A stretch of 64,000 nucleotides of DNA from CAVTHK01 sp964552235 (GCA_964552235.1 CAZKGO010000009.1:1-64000), one strand, 5' to 3'. Counted from the stretch's first letter, positions 32,292-41,700 are shown. Numbers and translations: made by a program. Notes: generated from the sequence alone by a model not told the origin.

Positions 32292-34568
32292 TTGAAGGGC
32301 GACGTCCGTACCGCCTCGCTCGCGGCCGCCGTCGGGCTGGCCGCAGCCGGCGGAGTGCTCTGCGTGTCTCTGGTGGCTCACCTCAGGAGCGCAAGCGTCG
32401 ATTCCCTGCTCCTCGCTGCGCCCGGGGCCTTTCTGTTCACGGCGTTCCAGGGAGCGGCCTTCTTCGTGCCCGCCTACCTGCTGGCGTGCGCCGTGATCCT
32501 CGCTTCGCGTTCCTTTGACGGCGGTGACCTGCTCGCCCTCACCCTCACGGTCGTACCCTTTCTCACCGCCGCGCTGGCCCTCAAGACGATCTTCGAGGAC
32601 GCCGACGCCGCGGCGCCGGCCACCCGGCTGGTGCTCGCCCTCTTTGGCCGCTTTCCCGGCGTGCTGTTCCTGGGGGCGCTCATGGCACTGGAGCTGCTCG
32701 CGATCCGGCGCCTGCGCGCCGCCTGCCTCGCCGCAGGCGGGCGCCCCCGGGCGGGGGAGCGGGAGCGGCTGTTCCGGCCGGACGTGGAGCAGCGGGTCGG
32801 CGACCGCGAGGCGGTGCGCAGCGCCCCTGACCCCGAAGTCGGCTGGAGGGGCCTCGGCCGGTTCGAAACCCCTCCCGGCCCCGCCCAGGCGCGCGACTGC
32901 GCTCCAGGCGCAGGCGACGCGCTCGAGGTCGAGCCGCTCGAGGCCGAGCCGCAGCGCAGGACCACCTTTACCCCGATGAGGCTGCTGCCGCCCGACGCCG
33001 TGGTGGCCGAGGCGAGCGCCGAGGCGCAGCCGCTGCCGCCCGCCCCGGTCAAGCGCGAACCCGCTGCAGCCCAGGTCGCGGAGGCCGAGCAGGCCGAAGG
33101 GCCGGCCCCGGGCATCACCCTGCCGCCCCCGCGCAAGGGCAAGCGCTTTGGCCACTACTCGGTGCCGCTCAAGGGCATCCTCATCGACCGCGCCCAGCCG
33201 GACGCGACGGCGGTGGACAAGGACTCCCGCGACGCCGGCGCGATCCTGATGCGCACCCTCGAGGAGTTCAGCATCAACGCCGAGCTCACCGGCATCCGCA
33301 AGGGTCCCGTCATCACCATGTTCGAGATCCTGCCGTCGCACGGCGTGAAGCTCTCGAAGATCGTCAACCTCGCCGACAACATCGCGCTGCGCCTCGCTGC
33401 CCCTCGCGTGCGCATCGTCGCCCCGATCCCCGGCAAGCACGCGGTCGGCATCGAGGTGCCGAACAAGCGGCGCGCCATCGTCTCGTTCCGCGACATCGTG
33501 AGCCTCGACCTGTTCAAGGACACCCACCTGGAAATTCCCCTGGCCATCGGCAAGGGCATCTCCGGCGAGGCTCACATCGTCGACCTCGTCCAGATGCCCC
33601 ACCTGCTGATCGCGGGGGCCACCGGCAGCGGCAAGAGCGTGTGCGTCAACTCGATCATCGCCAGCATCCTGTACCGCAGGAGCCCGAACGAGGTAAAGCT
33701 GCTGCTGATCGACCCCAAGATCGTCGAGCTCAAGCTCTACAACGACATCCCGCACCTGCTCTCGCCCGTGATCACCGAGCCCAAGCGCGCCTACCGGGCG
33801 CTGCAGTACTGCATCTACGAGATGGAGCGCCGCTACTCGCTGCTGGACAGCCTCGGCGTGCGCGACATCCGCTCGTTCAACCGCAAGGTCAGGAAGAACA
33901 AGATCGCCACCACTCCCCTTCCCTACATCGTGATCGTGGTCGACGAGTTCGCCGACCTCATGGCCACCATCGGCAAGGAGATGGAGTCGACGCTGGCCCG
34001 CCTCGCCGCCATGTCGCGCGCTGTGGGCATCCACCTGGTGCTGGCCACGCAGCGGCCTTCCGTCGACGTGATCACGGGCCTCATCAAGGCGAACATCCCC
34101 TCCCGCATCGCCTTTATGGTGGCGAGCAAGATCGACTCGCGGATCATCATCGACACCGTGGGCGCCGACAAGCTGCTCGGCCAGGGCGACATGCTCTTCA
34201 CGCCCGCCTGGGACCCGGTGCCCGTGCGCATCCAGGGCGCCTACCTCGGCGAGGAGGAGCTGGAGGCGCTGACCGCCCACGTCAAGAGCCTCGGCGAGCC
34301 CGAGTACATCGACGAGGCCCTCTTTCTCGACGACGAAGAAGAAGACGTGCCCTTTGACGGCGCCGACGACCCGCTGATGGACAAGGCGCTGGAGATCGTG
34401 GTGACGGCGGGCAAGGCCTCGGCCTCCTACCTGCAGCGGCGGCTTCAGATCGGCTACAACCGCGCCGCCCGCCTCGTCGAGGCGATGGAGCAGCGGGGCA
34501 TCGTCGGCCCGGCCCAGGGCAGCAAGCCGCGCGAGATCCTGCACGTGCCCGACCGCGCGCGGGATTGA
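32292..34568 (+). CDS. ftsK: FtsK/SpoIIIE-family DNA translocase
   Basis: A 758-aa chromosome-segregation motor. Four hydrophobic helices in residues 1-145 anchor it at the division septum. A variable linker (~150-280) follows, then the alpha/beta motor with Walker A GATGSGKSV (~440) and Walker B IVIVVDEFADL (~545), and the C-terminal gamma winged-helix domain (~695-750) that reads KOPS/SRS-like sites. The start is TTG with GGGAGGGCCTG upstream. The stretch SKIVNLADNIALRLAA...VRIVAPIPGKHAVGIEVPN is, from memory, close to spirochaete homologues. Confidence 0.94.
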   Translation: MKGDVRTASLAAAVGLAAAGGVLCVSLVAHLRSASVDSLLLAAPGAFLFTAFQGAAFFVPAYLLACAVILASRSFDGGDLLALTLTVVPFLTAALALKTIFEDADAAAPATRLVLALFGRFPGVLFLGALMALELLAIRRLRAACLAAGGRPRAGERERLFRPDVEQRVGDREAVRSAPDPEVGWRGLGRFETPPGPAQARDCAPGAGDALEVEPLEAEPQRRTTFTPMRLLPPDAVVAEASAEAQPLPPAPVKREPAAAQVAEAEQAEGPAPGITLPPPRKGKRFGHYSVPLKGILIDRAQPDATAVDKDSRDAGAILMRTLEEFSINAELTGIRKGPVITMFEILPSHGVKLSKIVNLADNIALRLAAPRVRIVAPIPGKHAVGIEVPNKRRAIVSFRDIVSLDLFKDTHLEIPLAIGKGISGEAHIVDLVQMPHLLIAGATGSGKSVCVNSIIASILYRRSPNEVKLLLIDPKIVELKLYNDIPHLLSPVITEPKRAYRALQYCIYEMERRYSLLDSLGVRDIRSFNRKVRKNKIATTPLPYIVIVVDEFADLMATIGKEMESTLARLAAMSRAVGIHLVLATQRPSVDVITGLIKANIPSRIAFMVASKIDSRIIIDTVGADKLLGQGDMLFTPAWDPVPVRIQGAYLGEEELEALTAHVKSLGEPEYIDEALFLDDEEEDVPFDGADDPLMDKALEIVVTAGKASASYLQRRLQIGYNRAARLVEAMEQRGIVGPAQGSKPREILHVPDRARD

Positions 34569-34596
34569 CCCCAACGGCCTCCCTCCACGCCCGGTG

Positions 34597-34627
34597 GGCA
34601 GCCGAGGGACGCCTCATCCCGGCTGCC
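34597..34627 (+). terminator. Hairpin after ftsK without T-run
   Basis: An 8-bp perfect stem, GGCAGCCG (34597-34604) with CGGCTGCC (34620-34627), lies 28 bases after the ftsK stop. It is followed by GCAGAAAAAC rather than a T-run, so it is at best a Rho-assisted or processing hairpin. Confidence 0.4.
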
Positions 34628-34727
34628 GCAGAAAAACGGCCCCTGCCCCGCCGGTCGATCCGGATGCCCGCGGGCGCGGCTCGGGCTCTTCTGGACCGGG
34701 ATCGCGGCGAGTGAAAGCGCGGACGCG

Positions 34728-35891
34728 CTACGGCTTTGCGCGCGCCATTTCCGCAAGCCGCCGCCGGTAGTAGAGGTAGCTCTCCCAGCTCACGTCGGGC
34801 GGCACCTGGTGGTCGACCATCGGCACGTATCCGCCGTGCCGGAGCATGGCGGGCACCTGCCGCGCGAGCTCCGCATCGATGGCTGCCGGGCCGCGGGCGA
34901 GGGCCTTCTTGTCTATTCCCCCGAGGATCTGCAGGCGCGGAAAGTCGCGGCGGATCTCGACCACGTCCATGTTCGCCTGCACCTCAAAGGGGTAGAGCCC
35001 GGTCACGCCGCCTTGCATCATCGGCGGGATGAGCTTGCGGCAGTCGCCGTCGGTGTCCACGAGCACGACCTTGACCCCGTGGCTGCGCGCCACGTCGGTG
35101 ATGCGGCGGTAGGCGGGCGTGAGGAACTGGCGGAACATCTCGGGACTGATGAGCGGTCCGTTCTTGTACGACATGTCCTCCCAGATGTGGATGCAGTCGA
35201 CCTTGACCTCGGAGAGCACGCGGTCGTAGAGCGCGGTCCACAGGCTCGCGAAGCGATCGACGATCGCGCGCACGAGCTCGGGGCGCTCGATGAACGCCAC
35301 CATGAGCTCGACCTCGCCCATGAGAAAGCGGGGTGAGCCGAAGAACCCGCAGGGATAGCCGCCAAGGGCCACCACGCCGTCGTAGGCGTTCAGGCGCCTG
35401 ACGACCTCAGGCCAGTCGGCGGGAAAGCGGCCGGGTGAGTCGGGGTCGAGGCGCTCGGCCGCAACCTTCTCCAGGTCCTCCATGGTCGAGACCGGCCACG
35501 AGAGGTAGTGCGGGATGCTGTTGCGCGCCCTGGGCATGAGCTTCACGATGCCCATCTCGTCGCGCAGGACCACCTGGTCGCCGTGGTCCTCGAGCACCTC
35601 CTCCTTGAAGGGCGGCCAGAGGTGGAGCTGCACCGGCACCTTGAGGGTCGGCTTGTCGAGGCCGGCGGCTTCCAGGACATCGGCGCAGAAGCGGTCGCCG
35701 GGCGCGGTCGGGGTGGCAGGGCCGCGGACGGTGTCGCCCCAGGCGGGGTCGCCCTGGACGCCGGAGCGGCGCGGCATGCCTTCGGCGTACCAGCGCTCGA
35801 CTGCGCCGCCCCAGAAGCCCTGCTCCCAGAAGAGGGTCCTGTCGGCGGGTTGGAAACCCATGATGGCGTGAAAGCGCTCCTTGTCGGTCAT
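34728..35891 (-). CDS. Uroporphyrinogen decarboxylase (URO-D) family protein
   Basis: A 387-aa protein with the URO-D fold, N-terminus MTDKERFHAIMGFQPADRTLFWEQGFWGG. It belongs to the branch common in sugar- and methyl-compound-using bacteria rather than haem-pathway HemE: there is no N-terminal R-Q-A-G-R motif. It carries HIWEDMSYKNGPLISPEMFRQF and FEVQANMDVVEIRRDFP, as in MtaA/CmuA-related methyltransferases. No corrinoid protein is adjacent. Function is unknown. Weak ribosome site. Confidence 0.78.
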   Translation of the reverse strand: MTDKERFHAIMGFQPADRTLFWEQGFWGGAVERWYAEGMPRRSGVQGDPAWGDTVRGPATPTAPGDRFCADVLEAAGLDKPTLKVPVQLHLWPPFKEEVLEDHGDQVVLRDEMGIVKLMPRARNSIPHYLSWPVSTMEDLEKVAAERLDPDSPGRFPADWPEVVRRLNAYDGVVALGGYPCGFFGSPRFLMGEVELMVAFIERPELVRAIVDRFASLWTALYDRVLSEVKVDCIHIWEDMSYKNGPLISPEMFRQFLTPAYRRITDVARSHGVKVVLVDTDGDCRKLIPPMMQGGVTGLYPFEVQANMDVVEIRRDFPRLQILGGIDKKALARGPAAIDAELARQVPAMLRHGGYVPMVDHQVPPDVSWESYLYYRRRLAEMARAKP

Positions 35892-36138
35892 TCGGGGTCC
35901 CCCTGGCGCCCGGGCACGGGCGCGGGGCCCATTCTGGCACGACCGGGGCGGCCGGACAACCGCGCTCCGGCGGCGGAAACGCGGGGCGGCGCGGGCGTCC
36001 AGGGCCAGGGCGCCGTGCAGGCGCTTGGGCCCAGCAGGCGAGTCGACATCTCGCGCAGGGAGGGCCGCCACGCACCCTGAGACGCTTCTGTAACGGTCGT
36101 GGCGCAGGCTTGAGCACGTACGACGAGGAGGTGTCAAC
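35892..36138. other. Non-coding stretch between divergent genes
   Basis: GC-rich intergenic DNA between the divergent URO-D and lipoprotein genes. No gene, RNA or convincing promoter pair was recognised, apart from the GGAGG ribosome site for the lipoprotein gene at its right end. Confidence 0.5.
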
Positions 36139-36615
36139 ATGAGAAGGTCGCTGTTCGTGCTGGGGGTCGTGGCAGCGGCGGGACTGTTGCTGGGCGGGTG
36201 CGCCACGGTCAAGAGCGTGGACCCGGACCGGTTCCGCGCCGAGGTCGAGGCCATCTACGCGAAATACGCGAGCTCGGCGATCTCGGGCGACGCGGATCTG
36301 TGGCTGACGAACTGGGACGAAGACGGCATCCAGATGCGACGGGATTCGCCGTCGGTGGTGGGCAAGAAGGCCCTCGAGGAGCGGGTCCGCAAGGCGTGGC
36401 CGACCATGACGATGACCATGACGATCAAGGTCGAAGAGGCCGCGGCAGCCGGGGACTGGGGCTACGCCAAGGGAACCTATCTGCAGACCATCACGCCCAA
36501 GGCAGGAGGGCCGACCGCCAAGGTGGACGGCAAGTTCCTCGACATCCTCAAGCGGCAGGCCGACGGCTCCTGGAAGCTGTACCGCGACTGCTTCAACTCG
36601 AACGTGGCGAAGTAG
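36139..36615 (+). CDS. Small lipoprotein with SnoaL/DUF4440-like (NTF2-fold) domain
   Basis: A 158-aa exported lipoprotein: signal peptide MRRSLFVLGVVAAAGLLLGGC with the lipobox Leu-Gly-Gly-Cys (Cys21). The mature part has the NTF2-like pattern AIYAKYASSAISGDADLWLTNWDEDGI...VGKKALEERVRKAW, typical of DUF4440/SnoaL proteins, a fold used for small-ligand binding or isomerase activity. Strong GAGGAGGT ribosome site. It may form a unit with the exported PHP-like protein 88 bases downstream. Confidence 0.82.
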   Translation: MRRSLFVLGVVAAAGLLLGGCATVKSVDPDRFRAEVEAIYAKYASSAISGDADLWLTNWDEDGIQMRRDSPSVVGKKALEERVRKAWPTMTMTMTIKVEEAAAAGDWGYAKGTYLQTITPKAGGPTAKVDGKFLDILKRQADGSWKLYRDCFNSNVAK

Positions 36616-36702
36616 GCTGCGAGCGGCTCGACGCGGCCGCCAGGAATTCGCTGGAATCCGCGGCCTCGGCGAGCGATCTTGGGGACTGAAGGAGGAAACA
36701 GC

Positions 36703-37734
36703 ATGTCGTGGCGCGGTCCGCTGTTCGCTGTGGTCGTGGCGCTGCTCGCCGCCGGGGCGTTCTGCCAGCAGTTCGAGGTGCCCGACTGGGCGGGCATGCG
36801 GTGGTACAAGGGCAACACGAACTGCCACACCAACCTCAACATCATGGGTGGAGACTCCACTCCCGCTGAAACCGCGGGGTGGTACAAGGAGCATGGATAC
36901 CACTTCGTGTTCATCACCGATGCCGTCCAGCAGGTTTCCGGGCAGCCGGGACCGGTGGACCTCGGGGACGCCCTGAGCGTGGCCGATGCCTCGTTCGTGG
37001 TGATTCCCGGCGTGTCCGTGACGTGGAGCCACGCAGGCAAGTACTCCTCCGTGGGGGCGCTGGACGCTCCGCGCGTCATCTTTCGGCAGATGGGGGACAC
37101 GCTCGTGGACACGCTCCAGCGGAATGTGTCGGCCGTCCGCGAAGCTGGGGCGGTGCCGGTCGTGGTTCACCCGAACTATCATTTCTTCCTCACCCAGGAG
37201 GCGCTGCTGGCAGTCGACGGCTGCTCCCTTCTCGAGGTCTACAGCGGGGACCCCATGGCGAACAACGAGGGGCTGGCCGGCTCGCCGAGCGTGGAGCAGA
37301 TGTGGGACGCCCTGCTCACGGCAGGCAGACGGGTCTTCGGACTTGCGGCTGACGCCGCCCGCGTGTTCAAGAGCGGCGGCGGCGCGCTCATGACGGCCGC
37401 CTATCCAGGCACGGGGTGGGTGGTGGTGCGCGCCCGCAGCCTCGACGCCGGCGAGATCACCCGCAGCCTGGAGCGCGGTCTTTTCTATGCGAGCACCGGC
37501 GTGGTGCTGGACGACATCGTCGTCGAGGCCCGGAGGATCGAAGTCAGGATCAAGCCGCAGCAGGGGGCGGGCTACACCACCGAGTTCATCGGAGCCGGCG
37601 GCAAGGTCCTCTCCAGGACCACGGCCAACCCCGCCGCCTACAGGCTTGCGCGTGGCGAGAAGTACGTCCGCGCCAAGGTCACGGATTCCGCGAAGCGCCG
37701 CGCCTGGGTGCAGCCGGTCTTCGTGCGGCAGTGA
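36703..37734 (+). CDS. Exported PHP-domain-like protein with degenerate metal site
   Basis: A 343-aa protein with a cleavable signal peptide (hydrophobic residues 5-20, AFC-QQ). The mature part follows the PHP phosphoesterase layout: WYKGNTNCHTNLN, GDSTPAETAGWYKEHGYHFVFITD, VVVHPNYHF and GLAADAARVF. The usual metal ligands are altered: HxH is HTN (His42, Asn44), TDH(N) is TDA (Ala74), and the late Asp-x-His motif is replaced by DAAR. It is therefore probably a non-catalytic, perhaps sugar- or phosphate-binding, exported protein. Ribosome site GGAGGAA. Confidence 0.78.
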   Translation: MSWRGPLFAVVVALLAAGAFCQQFEVPDWAGMRWYKGNTNCHTNLNIMGGDSTPAETAGWYKEHGYHFVFITDAVQQVSGQPGPVDLGDALSVADASFVVIPGVSVTWSHAGKYSSVGALDAPRVIFRQMGDTLVDTLQRNVSAVREAGAVPVVVHPNYHFFLTQEALLAVDGCSLLEVYSGDPMANNEGLAGSPSVEQMWDALLTAGRRVFGLAADAARVFKSGGGALMTAAYPGTGWVVVRARSLDAGEITRSLERGLFYASTGVVLDDIVVEARRIEVRIKPQQGAGYTTEFIGAGGKVLSRTTANPAAYRLARGEKYVRAKVTDSAKRRAWVQPVFVRQ

Positions 37735-37738
37735 ACGC

Positions 37739-38881
37739 CTAGTCGCCGGCCATCGGCAGTGTGACCGGGGCGCCGCCCTGCTCCGCCGACTTGCGGATGG
37801 CGAGGATCAGCTCCTGGTCCAGCCGCGCCTGCAGCGGCCCGTAGGTCGGCTCGCCGCCCGTGCGCACGGCGTCGACCAGGCTCATGATGCAGCCTGCCAC
37901 GCCGATCTCGTCGTCGTGCCACTGGGGGTTCGAGCCCTTTTCCTCGGTGCAGAAAGGGTTCTTCCACTCCACGACCTGATGGCCAGGCCGGCCGGTGTGC
38001 GCTCGGATCGCCACCAGCGCTCCGCCGTCGCAGCGCTCCCACACGCGCTCGAGCGCGATGAACTGCGGCCCTTCGCCGTCGGGGGTGAGGATCGAGAGCT
38101 TCTCCTCGATGTCCAGGCCGAAGCCGACCGAGATGCCCATCCCCTTTTCCGCGAGGAAGCGGCTGCTGCGCCACCAGCGCAGGGCCGAATCGTAGCCCAC
38201 GCTGGTCCAGTGGAAGACGCCCAGCCTCTCGCCTTCGAACTCCACGAGCCCGTGCTCCTGCGTCTCCTTGCGGGGGCCGTTGGTGCCGGCTATGAGCGAC
38301 CAGTGCGGGGCGAGGTCGTAGCCGTGCACCGAGCCGACGACGCGCAGGGGCTTGGCGTCGAAGCCGAGGTAGCTGCGCATGACGCTCACCCCGTGGTAGC
38401 CGTGGCCGCAGAAGTCGTTGAAGGACGAGTAGACCCGCCCGAAGACGCCGGCGCGGATCAGGGCCAGCTTGATCTGCTCGAGGGGCCTGCGGTGGAACTG
38501 CTCGGCGACTTCGATCTTGAGCCGCTGCCTGCGCGCCGAGGCGATGATCGCATCGGCTTCGGAGAGCTTGGGAGCGATCGGCGTCTCGAGCAGCACATTG
38601 AGGCCGTGGTCTACGGCAAGCTGGGCCACGATCCCGTTGGAGGCATGGGTGACGGCCACCACGCCGATCGCGGGGCTCGTCTCGCGCACGAGGCGCGCGA
38701 GGTCGGTGTACCACGGCACGCCGAGCAGCTCGCCGAGGCGCCGGGCAGGCTCGGGGCTGCGGTTCCACACCGCCACCAGCTCCACGTGCTTCGAAAGGCC
38801 CTTGAGCAGTGGAGCATACATGTAGGCCGCGCGCTTGCCCGCGCCGATCAGGGCAACGCGCACTCTCTCGTTCTTGCTCAT
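37739..38881 (-). CDS. Gfo/Idh/MocA family oxidoreductase
   Basis: A 380-aa NAD(P)-dependent sugar dehydrogenase-like protein. Rossmann motif VALIGAGKRAAYMYAPLLKG at the N-terminus, then the cofactor-side stretch VLLETPIAPKLSEAD, where the usual EKP is ETP (Lys replaced by Thr), and AEQFHRRPLEQ. Loss of the EKP lysine, which assists hydride transfer in the family, makes classical dehydrogenase activity uncertain. No Shine-Dalgarno; a TATCGT box ends five bases before the ATG. It is divergent from the GH42 gene, suggesting shared sugar metabolism. Confidence 0.85.
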   Translation of the reverse strand: MSKNERVRVALIGAGKRAAYMYAPLLKGLSKHVELVAVWNRSPEPARRLGELLGVPWYTDLARLVRETSPAIGVVAVTHASNGIVAQLAVDHGLNVLLETPIAPKLSEADAIIASARRQRLKIEVAEQFHRRPLEQIKLALIRAGVFGRVYSSFNDFCGHGYHGVSVMRSYLGFDAKPLRVVGSVHGYDLAPHWSLIAGTNGPRKETQEHGLVEFEGERLGVFHWTSVGYDSALRWWRSSRFLAEKGMGISVGFGLDIEEKLSILTPDGEGPQFIALERVWERCDGGALVAIRAHTGRPGHQVVEWKNPFCTEEKGSNPQWHDDEIGVAGCIMSLVDAVRTGGEPTYGPLQARLDQELILAIRKSAEQGGAPVTLPMAGD

Positions 38882-38948
38882 GGGCCACGATACACCAAGG
38901 GAGGCGGTTTGGTAAATGCGAGGCGCCCCGACAGAGGCGGCGCCCTCC

Positions 38949-38978
38949 TTGAAGCCGGCGGCGCGGAAAGGCCATACT
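38949..38978 (+). promoter_or_regulatory. Promoter of the GH42 gene
   Basis: TTGAAG (38949-38954), 18-base spacer, CATACT (38973-38978), then a short leader with GGAGGG before the ATG at 38997. Confidence 0.55.
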
Positions 38979-38996
38979 GGGCGCGGAGGGAACCGC

Positions 38997-41015
38997 ATGC
39001 ACTTCGGCGTCGACTACTATCCCGAGCACTGGCCGGAAGAGCGCTGGCGCACCGACCTCGCCCTGATGCGGCAGCACGGCTTCAACATCGTGCGCGTGGC
39101 GGAATTCGCCTGGTGCCGTCTCGAGCCCGCCCAAGGCCGCTACGATTTCGCCTGGCTCGACCGCTTTCTCGATCTGGCCGCGAAGCAGCAGATCGAGGTC
39201 ATGCTCGGCGTGCCGGTGCGCAACGTCCCGCCGTGGCTCTTCGAGCAGGACCCGACGCTGGCCATCCAGGCCTACCAAGGCCACCGCGAGCAGTTCGGCA
39301 CCCGCTACGGCGTCTGCCTGAACCACCCGCTGCTGCGCGAACGCGCGTTCGCGCTCTCCGAGCAGATGGCGAGCCGCTACGCCGACAACAGGACGGTCAC
39401 CTCGTGGCATCTGGACAACGAGCTCGGCGACGCCTCGATCTGCTACTGCGACAACTGCCGGCGGGCCTTTGTCGCGTGGCTGCAGGAGAGGTACGGCACG
39501 GTCGAGGAGCTGAACCGGCGCTGGGGCATGGTGTTCTGGAGCCTGGAGATCAACGGCTGGGGCCAGGTTTGGGTGCCGTCGCGCAGCAACCACTTTCCCC
39601 ACAACCCCGCCCTGCTGCAGGACTACCGCAGGTTCACGTCTGCGACGACCGAGAACTTTGTGCGGGAGCAGGCCGCGATCTTCAAGCGCCTGGCGCCCAA
39701 CCAGCAGGTGACCACCAACCTGCAGAGCATGACCCGCTACCACACCGACTACTTCCGGATGACGGACGCCCTCGACGTCGTGTCGGTCAACTTCTACCCT
39801 CCCCTCTCCTACAACACCGTAGACCTGGACATCATGCGGGGCATGAAAGGCGCCAACTTCTGGGTGGTCGAGCAGAAGGCCGGCACCCCGGAGAACAAGG
39901 TGCGAACGGCGGGCAACGTGCACACGCACGTCGGGTTCCTCAACCCCGAGCCCGGCGAGACGCGCATGTGGACCTACGAATCGGTGGCCCACGGGGCGGA
40001 CGCGGTGCTGTACTTCCGGTGGAGACCGAGCCCCTTTGGCGCCGAGCAGCTGCACAGGGGCATCCTCAACCACGACGCCACGCCCAACCGCGTTTCCGGC
40101 GAGATCGGCCGCACGGGCGAGGAGCTGGCGAGGATCGCCCCGTCGCTGGCGGGCACGAAGGTGGAGAACGAAGTGGCCATGCTGCTCTCCTACGAGAGCC
40201 GCTGGGCGCTGGACTACTTCTACCCGCACCCGGAGCTCAGGTACCGCAACTACTTCCTCACCTGGCACACGGAGCTCGAGCGCCAACATATCGGCGTGGA
40301 CATCGGCAGCGCCCACAGGCCGCTGGGAGCCTACAAGGTGGTGATCGCCCCCCTTCTCTACCTCGTCGACCCCAGGGCGATCGAGAACCTGGTCTCCTAT
40401 GTGAAGGGCGGCGGCACGCTGGTGCTCACCTTCCGCTCCTGCGCCAAGGACGAGGACAGCAACCTGTTCCCATCGGGTCTCCCTGCCGAGATCAGCGAAA
40501 TGCTGGGGGTCGACATCGAGGAGTCCCAGGCGCTGGCGCCTGACAGGGGCGGCACCCTCGTCATGGACGACGGCGCCTCATACCCGCTGTCGCTTTGGAT
40601 CGACATGCTGCGCGTTCGGGACGCCAGGGTGCTCGGCCGCTACGGCAGCGGCTGGTACAGGCACAAGCCCGCAGTCACGGTCAGCCGGTTCGGCCGCGGC
40701 CGCGCCTACTACGTGGGCACCGCGCCCGAGCGGGCGTTCTACACGGGCTTCCTGTCGGCGGTGATGCGCGAAGCGGGTGTGGAGCCTCTGCTCGCTGCGC
40801 CGCGCGCCGTCCATGCGTTCCGCAGAACCGACGGGTCACGGGACCTGCTGTTCCTGACCAATCCTTCGGCCGAGCCGCAGCTCGTGGACCTGGAGGCCGA
40901 GCACGTCGACCTGCTCGAGCGCAAGGCGGCGGCCGGCCCGATCACGCTGGAGCCCTGGGGCGTGCGGGTGCTGGAGCGCAGGCGCGAGGTGGGGAAAAAA
41001 GCTGACGAAATGTGA
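38997..41015 (+). CDS. GH42 beta-galactosidase
   Basis: A 672-aa glycoside hydrolase family 42 enzyme (beta-galactosidase/alpha-L-arabinopyranosidase). TIM barrel from the first residues (MHFGVDYYPEHWPEERW). Acid/base Glu142 in WHLDNELGD, nucleophile Glu292 in WVVEQKAG. A Cys cluster (ICYCDNCRRAF) matches the zinc site of the family. The middle trimerisation domain (~390-600) and a C-terminal beta domain follow. No signal peptide, so it acts inside the cell on imported galactosides. Its stop overlaps an upstream GTG of the antitoxin frame. Confidence 0.93.
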   Translation: MHFGVDYYPEHWPEERWRTDLALMRQHGFNIVRVAEFAWCRLEPAQGRYDFAWLDRFLDLAAKQQIEVMLGVPVRNVPPWLFEQDPTLAIQAYQGHREQFGTRYGVCLNHPLLRERAFALSEQMASRYADNRTVTSWHLDNELGDASICYCDNCRRAFVAWLQERYGTVEELNRRWGMVFWSLEINGWGQVWVPSRSNHFPHNPALLQDYRRFTSATTENFVREQAAIFKRLAPNQQVTTNLQSMTRYHTDYFRMTDALDVVSVNFYPPLSYNTVDLDIMRGMKGANFWVVEQKAGTPENKVRTAGNVHTHVGFLNPEPGETRMWTYESVAHGADAVLYFRWRPSPFGAEQLHRGILNHDATPNRVSGEIGRTGEELARIAPSLAGTKVENEVAMLLSYESRWALDYFYPHPELRYRNYFLTWHTELERQHIGVDIGSAHRPLGAYKVVIAPLLYLVDPRAIENLVSYVKGGGTLVLTFRSCAKDEDSNLFPSGLPAEISEMLGVDIEESQALAPDRGGTLVMDDGASYPLSLWIDMLRVRDARVLGRYGSGWYRHKPAVTVSRFGRGRAYYVGTAPERAFYTGFLSAVMREAGVEPLLAAPRAVHAFRRTDGSRDLLFLTNPSAEPQLVDLEAEHVDLLERKAAAGPITLEPWGVRVLERRREVGKKADEM

Positions 41016-41038
41016 CTTTCAAAGCATACATTTCTCAT

Positions 41039-41269
41039 GTGAAGACAACAACAGTCAAGGACTTGAAGGCGCATTGGGCCAGTATCGAGGCGCAGGTCAA
41101 GGAGGGAGAAGCCTTTGAGGTCCTGAATCGGGGAAGGGTGGCGGCCCACATCGTCCCGCCGACACCGCGGCAGGTGCTGCGGTGGCCGGATCATCTTGCG
41201 ACCGCGCACAGGAACAGCGGCCGCAAAGGCTCGGACATCATCCGCGAACACCGGGATGGTCGCGGATGA
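41039..41269 (+). CDS. Phd/YefM-type antitoxin
   Basis: A 76-aa antitoxin from the GTG that gives the family-like N-terminus (M)KTTTVKDLKAHW; an in-frame GTG at 41012 overlapping the GH42 stop is the alternative. LNRGRVAAHIVPP is the conserved Phd/YefM strand. The C-terminal tail ending DIIREHRDG should bind the toxin. A TACATT box at 41027-41032 ends six bases before this GTG, which favours the later, leaderless start. The stop overlaps the toxin by ATGA. Confidence 0.85.
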   Translation: MKTTTVKDLKAHWASIEAQVKEGEAFEVLNRGRVAAHIVPPTPRQVLRWPDHLATAHRNSGRKGSDIIREHRDGRG

Positions 41270-41700
41270 TCTACCTGGACACCAGCGCGTTCATCAAGCT
41301 GTACATAGATGAGCAGGGCTCCGCCGAGGTGCACGCGCTCGTCGTCGCCCAGAACCATCCTCTGCCTGTATGGCTTCTGATGGAGCTCGAGTTCATCAAC
41401 GCCATCAGGTTCAAAGTGTTCCTCGACGAAATGGAGCGCGCCGAGGCCGAGCGCCTGATCTCCCTGTATCTCGACCGGAAGAGAAGCGGCCAGTACTTCG
41501 CGCCCCACCTCGATTTCGTGATGCTGCACGAGCTCTGCCTTGACCTCAGCACCAGCACGCCGATCACAGGCTGTCGGCCGCTCGACATCCTGCATGTTGC
41601 GGCAGCCCGCCTCTGCAACGCGGAGCTGTTCGTGACTGCGGACAAACGTCAAGCGGCTCTTGCCGGGGCCGAGGGCCGGCCGGCCAATCTGGTCTCCTGA
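41266..41700 (+). CDS. vapC: PIN-domain ribonuclease toxin (VapC family)
   Basis: A 144-aa PIN protein. Acidic residues Asp5 (YLDTSAF), Glu40 (LMELEF), Asp107 (CRPLDILH) and Asp126 (FVTADKRQ) are all in place. ATGA-coupled to the Phd-type antitoxin. It is intact. The pair sits between two glycosidase genes of opposite strand. Confidence 0.92.
   Translation: MIYLDTSAFIKLYIDEQGSAEVHALVVAQNHPLPVWLLMELEFINAIRFKVFLDEMERAEAERLISLYLDRKRSGQYFAPHLDFVMLHELCLDLSTSTPITGCRPLDILHVAAARLCNAELFVTADKRQAALAGAEGRPANLVS

Noticed and set aside
34597..34627. Intrinsic terminator of ftsK
   Set aside because: The stem is good but no T-run follows; kept only as a hairpin of low confidence.
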